NCBI GenBank assembly: GCA_029210015.1
Contig: JARGOE010000002.1
Span: forward strand, 31,360-69,683
Reading direction: 5' to 3'
Origin: Vicingaceae bacterium
Lineage (GTDB): Bacteria > Bacteroidota > Bacteroidia > Flavobacteriales_E > Vicingaceae
Length of the DNA stretch: 38,324 nt
A program made the translations under genes and the position numbers. The notes below the pieces were generated by a model. It was not told the DNA's origin. It saw nothing but the letters and a program-made list of their open reading frames with translations, and ran no database searches. This document shows positions 8,840 to 18,397 of this stretch, piece after piece. Each line of letters begins with the position of its first letter. The first letter of the stretch is position 1.

Positions 8840-9847
8840 ATGAGTAATTACAAAACACTTCAAGAATTAATAGCAATAGATTCGCCAACTGGCTATACAA
8901 CTAATGCTAGTAAGTATATTTTTGATTTACTAACCAGTTATGGTTATGCACCAGAATATACCAACAAAGGGGCAGTAAAATGTGCTTTAGGGGCAAACCC
9001 GAAAGCAGCTATTGCTGGGCATGTAGATACTTTGGGTGCTATTGTTTCTAAAATTAAATCTAACGGCACATTGGCTTTTTCTTTGTTGGGTGGATTATCG
9101 TTAACAGGAGCAGAAGGAGAATATGTTAAAATTATTACTCACTCAGGGAAAACTTATACGGGAACTATTTTATTAGACAACCCATCTGTACATGCTAATA
9201 ATGAAAAAGAGAAAACACAACGAAGCATAAAAAGTATGCACATCAGAATTGATGAAGAAGTTTATACTGCTGAAGATGTAGAGAAATTAGGAATAAATGC
9301 TGGAGACATTATTTGTGTTGATGTAAAATACCAAGAACTAGAAAGTGGCTACATTAAATCTCGTTTTTTAGATAATAAAGCTGGATGTTATGTATTGTTT
9401 GAATTGGCTCGAAGATTAAAAGAAGAAGGAAAAGAAGCTCCAATAGAAATTTTCTTTTCTAATTATGAAGAAGTTGGACATGGAGGAACTGTTGGTTACT
9501 CTAGTGGAATAGAAGAACTATTGGTAATAGATATGGGAGTATTAGGAGATGATTGCGAAGGCAATGAAGTAAGTTGCTCTATATGTGCTAAAGACTCTAG
9601 CGGACCTTACGATTATGAGTTTAGAAAAAAGTTGGTAGACTTAGCCGAGAAAAACAACATCCCCTACAAAGTAGATGTTTACCCTTTTTATGGTTCAGAT
9701 GGTTCTGCTGCTTTACGTGCAGGTAACGATTTTAGAGTAGGTTTAATTGGTATGGGTGTAGCTGCATCACACGGAACAGAACGAACACACATTAAGGGTA
9801 TAGAAGCTACTATAGATTTATGTTTGGCTTACATTAACCAATTGTAG
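8840..9847 (+). CDS. M42 family metallopeptidase (deblocking/glutamyl aminopeptidase-like)
   Basis: AIAGHVDTLGAIV, SRFLDNKAGCYV, FFSNYEEVGHGG, ASHGTERTHIKGIEATI. Confidence 0.85.
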   Translation: MSNYKTLQELIAIDSPTGYTTNASKYIFDLLTSYGYAPEYTNKGAVKCALGANPKAAIAGHVDTLGAIVSKIKSNGTLAFSLLGGLSLTGAEGEYVKIITHSGKTYTGTILLDNPSVHANNEKEKTQRSIKSMHIRIDEEVYTAEDVEKLGINAGDIICVDVKYQELESGYIKSRFLDNKAGCYVLFELARRLKEEGKEAPIEIFFSNYEEVGHGGTVGYSSGIEELLVIDMGVLGDDCEGNEVSCSICAKDSSGPYDYEFRKKLVDLAEKNNIPYKVDVYPFYGSDGSAALRAGNDFRVGLIGMGVAASHGTERTHIKGIEATIDLCLAYINQL

Positions 9848-9858
9848 TTTTTAAACCC

Positions 9859-11352
9859 TTGAAAAAACTACTTTACATATTGTTGTTTTTATTGCCATTA
9901 GTTGGGGTTTCTCAAAACTTCAGTGAAGAACAGCAGTATCAAGTTGACAGTTTAAATAGCTATCTAGTAAAAGCAAAAGAAGATTCCAATTATGTAAAAT
10001 CTTTAATTGGGTTGGCTGGTTTTTATTACATAGCCAATCCTGATACCACAATATTAATATGTGAAAAAGCTAAAGGTATCGCTGAAAAAATCGATTTTAT
10101 AAATGGTCAAAGCACTGTATATGGCTGGTTGGCTTATATAGAGGGTGAAAAGGGAAACACAACAAAAGCTCTTAAATATTACGAGAAAAGTATTGCTTTA
10201 AACGAAAGGGTAGGTGATATGAACGTCCTTCCAACACTTTTAAATAATGTTGGAATGATTTATAATTCTTTAGGAAAGATAGAGGAATGTTTATCATATT
10301 ACAAAAGAGGATTAAAGATTCAGGAAGAATTAAATAATGAGCAAGGTATAGCCATTGCTTTAATCAATATAGGGGCCGTTCATCAAGAACAAGGAGAGTC
10401 TGATGTCGCTATTTCCTATTATGAAAGAAGCGTTGAAATTCAAGAAAAAATAGGCTATAAAAATGGTTTGTTATATTCATTAAATAATCTTGGAAAAATA
10501 TATCATGATTTATCAGAACATGAAAAAGCTAGAGAATTTTTCAATAAAAGTCTTGAGATAGCTTTAGAGATAGATGACAAAAGCAGGGAGGCCTTGTGTT
10601 ATAATAATATAGGCGGATCATTTCAAAAACAAGAAAACTATACAAAAGCAGAAGAATATTATTTAAAAGGCCTTGCAATACGAGAAGAGTTAGGTGATCG
10701 AAAAGGTCTTGCTAATAGCCTGAGTAATTTGGGAAGAATGTATAATCGCCAGGGGAAATTAAAGGAAGCTGAAAAACTCACTAAAAGAAGTTTATTGATA
10801 GCTCAAGAGTTAGGATTCCCTTTAAATATTAGAAACGCAGCCGAAACACTAAGCATATTATATGAAGATATTAACAAGCCTATGGAAGCCCTAGAAATGT
10901 ATAAGTTGTATATACAAATGCGAGACAGTATTAATAATGAAGAAACCCTAAAAGCATCTATTCGCCAACAAACACAATACGAATTCGAAAAAGAGCAAAT
11001 AAAAAAAGAAAACGAGGCTAAAGAAAAAGCTCGTTCAGAAGCAGAAGAAACTAGCCGTAGAAATAACCTTCAATATTCTTTAATATTTTTAGGAATACTT
11101 TTATTATTTGGTCTGGTTTTATCATTAGGCTTTATCAAGGTGTCTAATAATGTTGCTGAAGGACTTATCTTTTTTGCCTTTTTAATACTTTTTGAGTTTG
11201 TTTTAGTTTTCGCTGAACCTTATCTAGAAAATTATACTGATGGCGAGCCAATGTATAATTTATTAGCTAACTCCATAATTGCATTATTGATTTTTCCTTT
11301 ACATGATAAGCTAGAAGATCTACTAAAAAAGAGAATCGTAAAAAAACAATAA
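9859..11352 (+). CDS. Secretory TPR-repeat protein with C-terminal transmembrane segments, TTG start
   Basis: N-terminal signal sequence MKKLLYILLFLLPLVGVSQ, at least six TPR units (e.g. ALINIGAVHQEQGESDVAISYYERSVEIQEKIG), a coiled region, then hydrophobic helices and a short basic tail. Confidence 0.85.
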   Translation: MKKLLYILLFLLPLVGVSQNFSEEQQYQVDSLNSYLVKAKEDSNYVKSLIGLAGFYYIANPDTTILICEKAKGIAEKIDFINGQSTVYGWLAYIEGEKGNTTKALKYYEKSIALNERVGDMNVLPTLLNNVGMIYNSLGKIEECLSYYKRGLKIQEELNNEQGIAIALINIGAVHQEQGESDVAISYYERSVEIQEKIGYKNGLLYSLNNLGKIYHDLSEHEKAREFFNKSLEIALEIDDKSREALCYNNIGGSFQKQENYTKAEEYYLKGLAIREELGDRKGLANSLSNLGRMYNRQGKLKEAEKLTKRSLLIAQELGFPLNIRNAAETLSILYEDINKPMEALEMYKLYIQMRDSINNEETLKASIRQQTQYEFEKEQIKKENEAKEKARSEAEETSRRNNLQYSLIFLGILLLFGLVLSLGFIKVSNNVAEGLIFFAFLILFEFVLVFAEPYLENYTDGEPMYNLLANSIIALLIFPLHDKLEDLLKKRIVKKQ

Positions 11353-11355
11353 ACT

Positions 11356-11766
11356 ATGATTTCACCTTTTCATTTAGCCATACCCGTTAATAACCTAGAA
11401 AAATGTAGAACATTTTATAGAGAAATTATGGGTTGCCAAGAAGGTAGAAGTAGTGACAAATGGGTTGATTTTAACTTTTACGGACATCAATTGGTTATTC
11501 ATGAGGCTCCTGTAACTAAAAAAGAAAGCAACCCTGTAGATGGCCAAGATGTTCCTGTTCCGCACTTTGGAGTAGTCTTACCCATGCATGATTGGGAAAG
11601 TTTAGCAAAAAAGTTAAAAGAAAATAATGTTGTTTTTTTAATTGAACCTTATATTCGATTTAAGGGAGAGGTTGGGGAACAAGCCACAATGTTTTTTTTA
11701 GACCCTTCAGGAAATGCATTAGAATTCAAATCTTTTAAAGATCAAAGTCAATTATTTGCAAAATAA
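11356..11766 (+). CDS. VOC superfamily (glyoxalase/dioxygenase-like) protein
   Basis: [27 protein letters not shown] ... [15 protein letters not shown]. Confidence 0.85.
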   Translation: MISPFHLAIPVNNLEKCRTFYREIMGCQEGRSSDKWVDFNFYGHQLVIHEAPVTKKESNPVDGQDVPVPHFGVVLPMHDWESLAKKLKENNVVFLIEPYIRFKGEVGEQATMFFLDPSGNALEFKSFKDQSQLFAK

Positions 11767-11850
11767 ATTCACACTATTTTTTATATTAGAATAAACCTTT
11801 TCATATTTTTAACGTCTAATAAGCACAGAATCAATTTATAAAAATATATT

Positions 11851-12141
11851 ATGAAAAATATTGTATTAAAAACAACAGCATGTCTTGCTTTATTTACATT
11901 AACTATTAATGTAAATGCTCAGGATACAAAAGGAGAAAGACTGTCTCAGCAATTTACTAAATTAGACACAAACAACGATAGCTTTCTTGATAAAACAGAA
12001 GCTGCAAAGTTTAAAGATGGTAAAATGACAAAAAATTTTGTTAGAATTGATACTAATAAAGATGATAAAATCACTTTAGAAGAATTAAAAGCTTACCGTG
12101 TAAAGAGAAAGCAAGCTAAAAAAGCTGCTGCGGCAAAGTAA
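11851..12141 (+). CDS. Secreted EF-hand calcium-binding protein
   Basis: Signal peptide ending NVNAQ and two EF-hand loops: DTNNDSFLDKTE and DTNKDDKITLEE. Confidence 0.85.
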   Translation: MKNIVLKTTACLALFTLTINVNAQDTKGERLSQQFTKLDTNNDSFLDKTEAAKFKDGKMTKNFVRIDTNKDDKITLEELKAYRVKRKQAKKAAAAK

Positions 12142-12154
12142 TAAAGTTAAAAAC

Positions 12155-12189
12155 AAAAAGCCCGATTGATATACAATCGGGCTTTTTTT
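12155..12189. terminator. Bidirectional intrinsic terminator between the EF-hand gene and lepA
   Basis: Perfect 14-bp stem AAAAAGCCCGATTG (12155-12168) / CAATCGGGCTTTTT (12174-12187), loop ATATA, T tract on + and A tract (T on -) on the other side. Confidence 0.9.
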
Positions 12190-13981
12190 AATCGTTTAAT
12201 TTTAAAACTGCTAAGAAGGCTTTTGGTGGTATTTCAACAGACCCTATTTGCTTCATCTTTTTCTTTCCTTCTTTTTGTTTCTCCAATAATTTACGTTTAC
12301 GAGAGATATCTCCTCCATAACATTTTGCTGTTACATCTTTACGTAAAGCAGAAAGAGATTCTCTAGAAATAATTTTAGCTCCAATAGCTGCTTGTATTGC
12401 AATAGCAAATTGTTGTCTTGGAATTAATTCTCTTAACTTTTTACAAATCTTTTTACCTAAATCATATGCGTTATCCTTATGAACTAATGCAGATAAAGCG
12501 TCTACCATATCTCCATTTAACAATATGTCCATCTTAACCAATTGAGATTCTCTGAACCCTATCGGATGGTAATCAAAAGAAGCATAACCCCTTGAAATAG
12601 ATTTTAATCTATCATAAAAGTCAAATACAATTTCTGCTAAAGGAACATTAAAGTTTAATTCTACTCTATCTGTAGTTAAATATACTTGATTGGTTAATTC
12701 CCCTCTTTTCTCAATAGCCAAAGTCATAATCGCGCCAACATAATCAGATTTAGTTATAATTGATGCTTTAATATAAGGCTCCTCCATCCTGTGAATCATA
12801 CTCGGATCTGGAAAATCAATAGGGTTATTTACTATTATCGGTGTTTCTTTATCTCTAGTTAAATATGCATGGTAAGACACATTGGGAACAGTCGTAATAA
12901 CAGTCATGTTAAACTCACGCTCTAAACGTTCTTGAATTATTTCCATATGTAACATTCCTAAGAATCCACATCGAAAACCAAAACCTAAAGCAGCAGAAGA
13001 TTCTGGCTCAAAGGTTAGTGAAGCATCGTTTAACTGCAACTTTTCCATTGCATCTCTCAACTCTTCATATTCATCTGTATCAACAGGATAAATACCTGCA
13101 AACACCATAGGCTTTACATCCTCAAAACCTTGAATTGCCTCAGCAGGGTTGTCAACTGTTGTAATTGTATCTCCAACTTTAACCTCTTTAGCAACCTTAA
13201 TTCCTGAAATAATATACCCAACATCTCCCGTTTTAATTACTTGTTTAGGAACTTGCTTCATTTTCAATGTTCCAATTTCATCAGCGTAATACTCTTTATT
13301 TGTATTGATAAATTTAACTTTTTGTCCTTTTTTAATCTCTCCGTTTAACACTTTGAAATATGCATTAATCCCTCTATACGAATCAAAAACAGAATCAAAA
13401 ATTAATGCTTGAAAAGGTCCGTTAGGATCTCCAACAGGGGCCGGAACTCTTTCTACAACAGCTCTTAAGACATCTTCTACTCCTAGCCCCGTTTTACCAC
13501 TAGCTGCTAAAATATCCTCTCTATCACATCCTATCAAATCTACAATTTGATCTTTAACCTCCTCTGGCATGGCACTTTGCAAATCCATTTTATTTAAAAC
13601 AGGTATAATTTCTAAATCATTTTCTATTGCCAAATAAAGATTAGAAATTGTTTGTGCTTGTATTCCTTGGGTGGCATCAACAATTAATAATGCTCCTTCA
13701 CAAGATGCTATAGAACGAGAAACTTCATAAGAAAAATCAACATGCCCAGGAGTATCAATTAAATTCAAAACATAAGTTTCTCCATCCTGCGTATAGTCCA
13801 TTTGTATAGCATGGCTTTTAATGGTAATACCTCTTTCACGCTCAATATCCATATCATCAAGAGTCTGTTCCTGCATATCCCTATCTGAAACAGTGCCTGT
13901 TGTTTGTAATAATCTATCTGCCAAGGTGCTTTTACCATGGTCAATGTGCGCGATAATACAAAAGTTTCTAATGTTTTTCAT
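12188..13981 (-). CDS. lepA: Elongation factor 4 (LepA)
   Basis: [46 protein letters not shown], and characteristic C-terminus ([61 protein letters not shown]). Confidence 0.98.
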   Translation of the reverse strand: MKNIRNFCIIAHIDHGKSTLADRLLQTTGTVSDRDMQEQTLDDMDIERERGITIKSHAIQMDYTQDGETYVLNLIDTPGHVDFSYEVSRSIASCEGALLIVDATQGIQAQTISNLYLAIENDLEIIPVLNKMDLQSAMPEEVKDQIVDLIGCDREDILAASGKTGLGVEDVLRAVVERVPAPVGDPNGPFQALIFDSVFDSYRGINAYFKVLNGEIKKGQKVKFINTNKEYYADEIGTLKMKQVPKQVIKTGDVGYIISGIKVAKEVKVGDTITTVDNPAEAIQGFEDVKPMVFAGIYPVDTDEYEELRDAMEKLQLNDASLTFEPESSAALGFGFRCGFLGMLHMEIIQERLEREFNMTVITTVPNVSYHAYLTRDKETPIIVNNPIDFPDPSMIHRMEEPYIKASIITKSDYVGAIMTLAIEKRGELTNQVYLTTDRVELNFNVPLAEIVFDFYDRLKSISRGYASFDYHPIGFRESQLVKMDILLNGDMVDALSALVHKDNAYDLGKKICKKLRELIPRQQFAIAIQAAIGAKIISRESLSALRKDVTAKCYGGDISRKRKLLEKQKEGKKKMKQIGSVEIPPKAFLAVLKLND

Positions 13982-13999
13982 CTTCTAGTAATAAGTTCA

Positions 14000-14007
14000 C
14001 AAATTTA
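14000..14007 (-). promoter_or_regulatory. Candidate -7 box (TAAATTTG on minus) for lepA
   Basis: CAAATTTA on +, exact TAnnTTTG on -. No well-spaced -33 element. Confidence 0.35.
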
Positions 14008-14084
14008 ACTTTTAAACCTGAAAGGAATAACAATCAGTTGGGGTTTTTATTTTAGCTTTAAACCCAATAAATATAAAATTTAGT

Positions 14085-14114
14085 TTTGTTTTAAATGATT
14101 GTGGCTTACATTTG
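14085..14114 (+). promoter_or_regulatory. Bacteroidota housekeeping promoter for metF
   Basis: TTTG (14085-14088), 18-nt spacer, TACATTTG (14107-14114), fitting the TTG/TTTG - TAnnTTTG consensus. Confidence 0.65.
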
Positions 14115-14142
14115 CCAAACTTTATTTTAAAATTGCTTCAAA

Positions 14143-15099
14143 TTGAAAGTAACAGAACATTTAAAAAAGGCTAAAAAGCCTCTTTTTTCATTAGAAATAC
14201 TCCCCCCTTTAAAAGGGAAAGGAATACAATCTATTTATGATGGTATCGACCCTCTTATAGAGTTTGGCCCATCATTTATTAATGTTACGTACCATCGTGA
14301 AGAATTTGTTTACAAAAAACGTGAAAAAGGATATTTAGAAAAAATAGCCATAAAAAAACGTCCTGGTACAGTTGGTATTTGTGCTGCAATAGTAAACAAA
14401 TATAAAATTGATGCTGTTCCTCACATTATCTGTGGTGGGTTTACTAAAGAAGAAACTGAAAACGCTTTAATTGACCTCAACTTTTTAGGAATTGACAATG
14501 TTTTAGCTTTAAGAGGAGACCCAATAAAAACAGAGCCAGGTTTTGTAGCTGAAGAGTTAGGTCATTCTTATGCGGGTCAATTAGTTAACCAAATTGTTGG
14601 TTTAAATAAAGGAGATTATATGGATGAGGATTTACAAAACGCCACTCCAACTGATTTTTGCATTGGTGTTGCAGGTTATCCTGAAAAACATTTTGAGGCT
14701 CCTAATTTAAAAACTGATATGAAGTTTTTAAAACAAAAAATTGAATTAGGCGCAGAATATATTGTTACTCAACTATTTTACGATAATAATAAGTTTAAAG
14801 ATTTTGTAAATCTTTGTAGAGCTGAGGGGATTACAGTTCCGATAATACCTGGTCTTAAACCAATTTCTACTAAAAAACAAATTCTATCATTACCTAAATT
14901 TTTTCACATCGATTTACCTGATGATTTGGTAGATGCTGTTGAGAAATGTAAAGACAATGATGAGGTAAAACAAGTTGGTATTGAATGGGCGATACAACAA
15001 TCTAAAGATTTAATTGATTTTGGTGTGCCTTGTATCCATTATTACACTATGGGGAAATCAGTAGCTACTAGAGAAGTGGTTAAAGCTGTTTTTGGTTAA
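14143..15099 (+). CDS. metF: Methylenetetrahydrofolate reductase, TTG start
   Basis: KPLFSLEILPPLKGKGIQSIYDGI, FINVTYHREE, NVLALRGDP, YIVTQLFYDNNKF, VPIIPGLKPI. Confidence 0.95.
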   Translation: MKVTEHLKKAKKPLFSLEILPPLKGKGIQSIYDGIDPLIEFGPSFINVTYHREEFVYKKREKGYLEKIAIKKRPGTVGICAAIVNKYKIDAVPHIICGGFTKEETENALIDLNFLGIDNVLALRGDPIKTEPGFVAEELGHSYAGQLVNQIVGLNKGDYMDEDLQNATPTDFCIGVAGYPEKHFEAPNLKTDMKFLKQKIELGAEYIVTQLFYDNNKFKDFVNLCRAEGITVPIIPGLKPISTKKQILSLPKFFHIDLPDDLVDAVEKCKDNDEVKQVGIEWAIQQSKDLIDFGVPCIHYYTMGKSVATREVVKAVFG

Positions 15100-15680
15100 T
15101 TTTTCCTTAAAAGCCTAGCCACATATTTTCCAACAATATCAAACTCTAAGTTTACCTTATCCCCTATTTGTAACGTGTTAAAAGTAGTATGCTCTTTAGT
15201 GTAAGGAATAATACAGGCTGAAAATTGATTTTCTTTAGAGTTAACAACCGTTAGACTAACACCATTTATAGTTATAGAGCCCTTTTCTACTGTAACATTC
15301 CCACTTGTTTCGTATTCAAAAGTATACACCCAACTTCCATCTTCTTCTTTCAAGTTAACACAGTTTGCAGTTTGATCAACATGCCCTTGAACCACATGCC
15401 CGTCAAACCTTCCATTAGCTAACATAGCACGTTCCAAATTTACCTTATTGCCAATATTTAATTCTCCTAAATTAGATTTGTCTAGTGTTTCTTTAATTGC
15501 AGTAACCGTGTAAATATCGCCATCAATAACTACAACAGTTAAGCAAACTCCATTGTGAGCTAAACTTTGATCAATTTTTAACTCATTTGTAATGGTGCTT
15601 TTTAACGAAAAATGAGTGTTTTCTCCTTCTTTTTGAATAGATACAACCTCTCCTAATCCTTCTATAATTCCTGTAAACAT
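15096..15680 (-). CDS. ribE: Riboflavin synthase, alpha subunit type
   Basis: MFTGIIEGLGEV start, duplicated lumazine-binding domains, NGVCLTVV and INGVSLTVV, GHVVQGHVDQ. Confidence 0.95.
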   Translation of the reverse strand: MFTGIIEGLGEVVSIQKEGENTHFSLKSTITNELKIDQSLAHNGVCLTVVVIDGDIYTVTAIKETLDKSNLGELNIGNKVNLERAMLANGRFDGHVVQGHVDQTANCVNLKEEDGSWVYTFEYETSGNVTVEKGSITINGVSLTVVNSKENQFSACIIPYTKEHTTFNTLQIGDKVNLEFDIVGKYVARLLRKN

Positions 15681-15681
15681 A

Positions 15682-18333
15682 TTATGGTTTTGAACTCCCT
15701 TTATTACTGATTAAACTAACATAACCTTTTAATATCCTTGGTTGAATTCCATTCAAACAATACTCATTAACAGTACAAATATAATAGTAAGTTCCATCTG
15801 TACATTGCATGTTATTTTCCTGGTTTGTTCCATCCCATAAGATATCAGGATTTGTTGTTTGAAACACCAGATTACCCCACCTATTAAATATTTCAATATT
15901 GATTGATTCTATAAAGTTATAAGGGAAAGGTTGAAATAAATCATTGTGCCCATCAGTTCCAGGGGTAAAAACATTAGGCAATTCATAGCTTAAACAAGCC
16001 CCTTGTTCGTTTTCATCTACGTTGGATATACATCCGCTATTCCCCTCACAAGCACCATTAGGGTTGTCTATACAAACCGAGTCACTGTATAAACTTTCGT
16101 TACCAACAGAATCAACTCCAGTTATTACGTAACATCCAACTATTGATAACAAGTCACTATGTAGATATGATGAATCTGTTCCATTAGGAATATTGGCTAT
16201 CAATACATAATCACCATTAATTGAATCCTTTTTATAAATATTAAACTGTAATACATCGTCTCCACATCCCGGATTAAAATTTTTCCAGAGTAATAAATTG
16301 CTTTGTTGTTCACAATCTACCTCAACACAAAGTTCTGGTGGGCAAGGGGCAATATTGTCTTCTGGTTGATCACAAGTTTCTTGAGAATAATTAATAATTG
16401 GGTCTATCGTTCCAGGTGCAGAGTAACCTCCAATGCTTTTAACTTTATAACAATATGTTTGTAAGTTAACTAAACCAGTATCAGTATAACTAGTATTTGT
16501 TGTGATATCTAATGAATCATAATTTGATGTCATCGTATTTAATCGATAGATTACATGCTCAGTATTTGTCCAAGGCACAGACTCATTCCAAACCAAGGTA
16601 ATTTGATTGTCTGAGGGCACAAGGTTTAAATAAACAGAAGATGCAACAGTTGAGCTTCCCATATAATCTCTTGAAGTTCCGGGCACACTATATATATCAA
16701 CTCTATAGAAAAATTGATCATCCTGAGTGTTTAACAACGTGTCTATATAAGTAGTATCATTAATACTCATTGTTGAATCAATTAACTGAAAATTAATTGG
16801 AGCTTGAGCACTTCTATAAATTAAATATCTATAAGGTGAAGGAAATTGTGTGGTATCATGTTCTGTTGGTTTACTCCACGCAACATACATTGACCCTAAA
16901 GTTTGTGAGGTATTATTAACACTAACGTTTGTGATTATTGGGACATCTTTTTTTAGTCTATTACATGATTCGTCTGAAGCAATACTTTCAGCCCCGTCAG
17001 GATAACATGCAACTACTCTGTAACAATAATCTTCTCCTGGTGTAAGGCCAATACCTTTATTATTGTCACTAAAAGTGGTGTCATTAATAGATGTTGTTGT
17101 AGCAATTAATTGATATCCTGCAACAGCTGGTATTCCCGTCTCACAAGTTGATGGGCTCCAACCAGAAGGGCCTAGCCTCCTGTATATTTTATACCCTATT
17201 ACTTGTCCACACCTTGTCTTGTTCCATGACAAATTAATAAAATTGGTCTGCACATTTGTAGTTAAGTTTTCTGGTTTAGGACCTATCACCTTAATAGTCG
17301 TAGTGTGAAAATCCGCCAAATTAAGAGGGCTATCATCAATCGCTTTTATTGAAATAAAGTAAGGTGTTTTTCTAACATGGTTACATCTGCTTTCCCAATA
17401 AAAGTTACCTGTTGTAATAATTGATGGAGCAGTAGTTTGATTAAAAAATGCAGGATTACTTAAATTGTATGGTTGACCTGAAGAAGTAACCGTAACAGCA
17501 TGACTTCCTGTAACAGCATAATCAATATCCAACGTGTCGCCTGCAATAATACATGTGTCTGTAATTCCCATAATATTTGGTGGTGGATCACAAATAGGAA
17601 CAACCGTAATTTGCATATCCCTTAATACGCTCCCTATTTTAAATCCATCTCTAAACTCCTCAATTAAAATCGCCACATTATACTCTCCTTGTAATGTTGG
17701 AGAATCCCATATTAAATCTCCAGTAAAATTATCAATGGTAATAAAGTTTGATGCTGCAGGAAATTGATAGTTAGGTATTGGTTGCCCCCCCTCTTTTAAG
17801 CTTTGAGCAAGAGTGTAATATAAGCTATCTCCATCACTATCAACAGCTCCTGGATTATGAATGTAAACTGTTCCAACACAAGCATTATCTATTGGTGGAT
17901 TTAACAATACAGGGGAGTCGTTTGCCCCAAAAAACGGATTAATATAAAGCTCAGTTTGCAAATAAAAAACTACGTTTACTGAGTTTGGAATATTTAAAAT
18001 CCCCTGATTTCTATTAGGGTCTTCAACCCTTATCACATATGGGGATGGGCTAGCTACTGGGTAGGTATGCTGCTCCACATAAACATTCTTTTTAATGTCA
18101 TTACCCAATAAAACATCACTAACTCTATCAATAGAGTCTAACGGTGTGTTGTCCCCCCAATAAATTTCTAATTTAGGTCTATCAGCTGGGCTAGAATCTT
18201 TTGTGTAAGTGGTTACTGTAATTTCATATGTTAATCCAGCAATATGCTTAAATGAGACTTCTCCAGCTCTATTGTGTGTAGCAAATGCTTGAACAGAAAA
18301 CAATATAAATGTTATGTAAATAAGTCTTTTCAC
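15682..18333 (-). CDS. Large FN3-containing T9SS type B sorting-domain surface protein
   Basis: Signal peptide MKRLIYITFILFSVQAFATHNRAGEVSF, FN3-like repeats (NLSWNKTRCGQVIGYKIYRR...), C-terminal PNVFTPGTDGHNDLFQPF...IEIFNRWGNLVF..WDG..GTYYYICTV. Confidence 0.9.
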   Translation of the reverse strand: MKRLIYITFILFSVQAFATHNRAGEVSFKHIAGLTYEITVTTYTKDSSPADRPKLEIYWGDNTPLDSIDRVSDVLLGNDIKKNVYVEQHTYPVASPSPYVIRVEDPNRNQGILNIPNSVNVVFYLQTELYINPFFGANDSPVLLNPPIDNACVGTVYIHNPGAVDSDGDSLYYTLAQSLKEGGQPIPNYQFPAASNFITIDNFTGDLIWDSPTLQGEYNVAILIEEFRDGFKIGSVLRDMQITVVPICDPPPNIMGITDTCIIAGDTLDIDYAVTGSHAVTVTSSGQPYNLSNPAFFNQTTAPSIITTGNFYWESRCNHVRKTPYFISIKAIDDSPLNLADFHTTTIKVIGPKPENLTTNVQTNFINLSWNKTRCGQVIGYKIYRRLGPSGWSPSTCETGIPAVAGYQLIATTTSINDTTFSDNNKGIGLTPGEDYCYRVVACYPDGAESIASDESCNRLKKDVPIITNVSVNNTSQTLGSMYVAWSKPTEHDTTQFPSPYRYLIYRSAQAPINFQLIDSTMSINDTTYIDTLLNTQDDQFFYRVDIYSVPGTSRDYMGSSTVASSVYLNLVPSDNQITLVWNESVPWTNTEHVIYRLNTMTSNYDSLDITTNTSYTDTGLVNLQTYCYKVKSIGGYSAPGTIDPIINYSQETCDQPEDNIAPCPPELCVEVDCEQQSNLLLWKNFNPGCGDDVLQFNIYKKDSINGDYVLIANIPNGTDSSYLHSDLLSIVGCYVITGVDSVGNESLYSDSVCIDNPNGACEGNSGCISNVDENEQGACLSYELPNVFTPGTDGHNDLFQPFPYNFIESINIEIFNRWGNLVFQTTNPDILWDGTNQENNMQCTDGTYYYICTVNEYCLNGIQPRILKGYVSLISNKGSSKP

Positions 18334-18397
18334 GATTGTAACCCATAAAGATACGACTTTTTAACCCAATTGATTGATGCCGATAATGAAATGATAA

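Noticed and set aside
12166-12366. 66-aa plus-strand ORF
   Set aside because: Begins in a terminator and is antisense to lepA.
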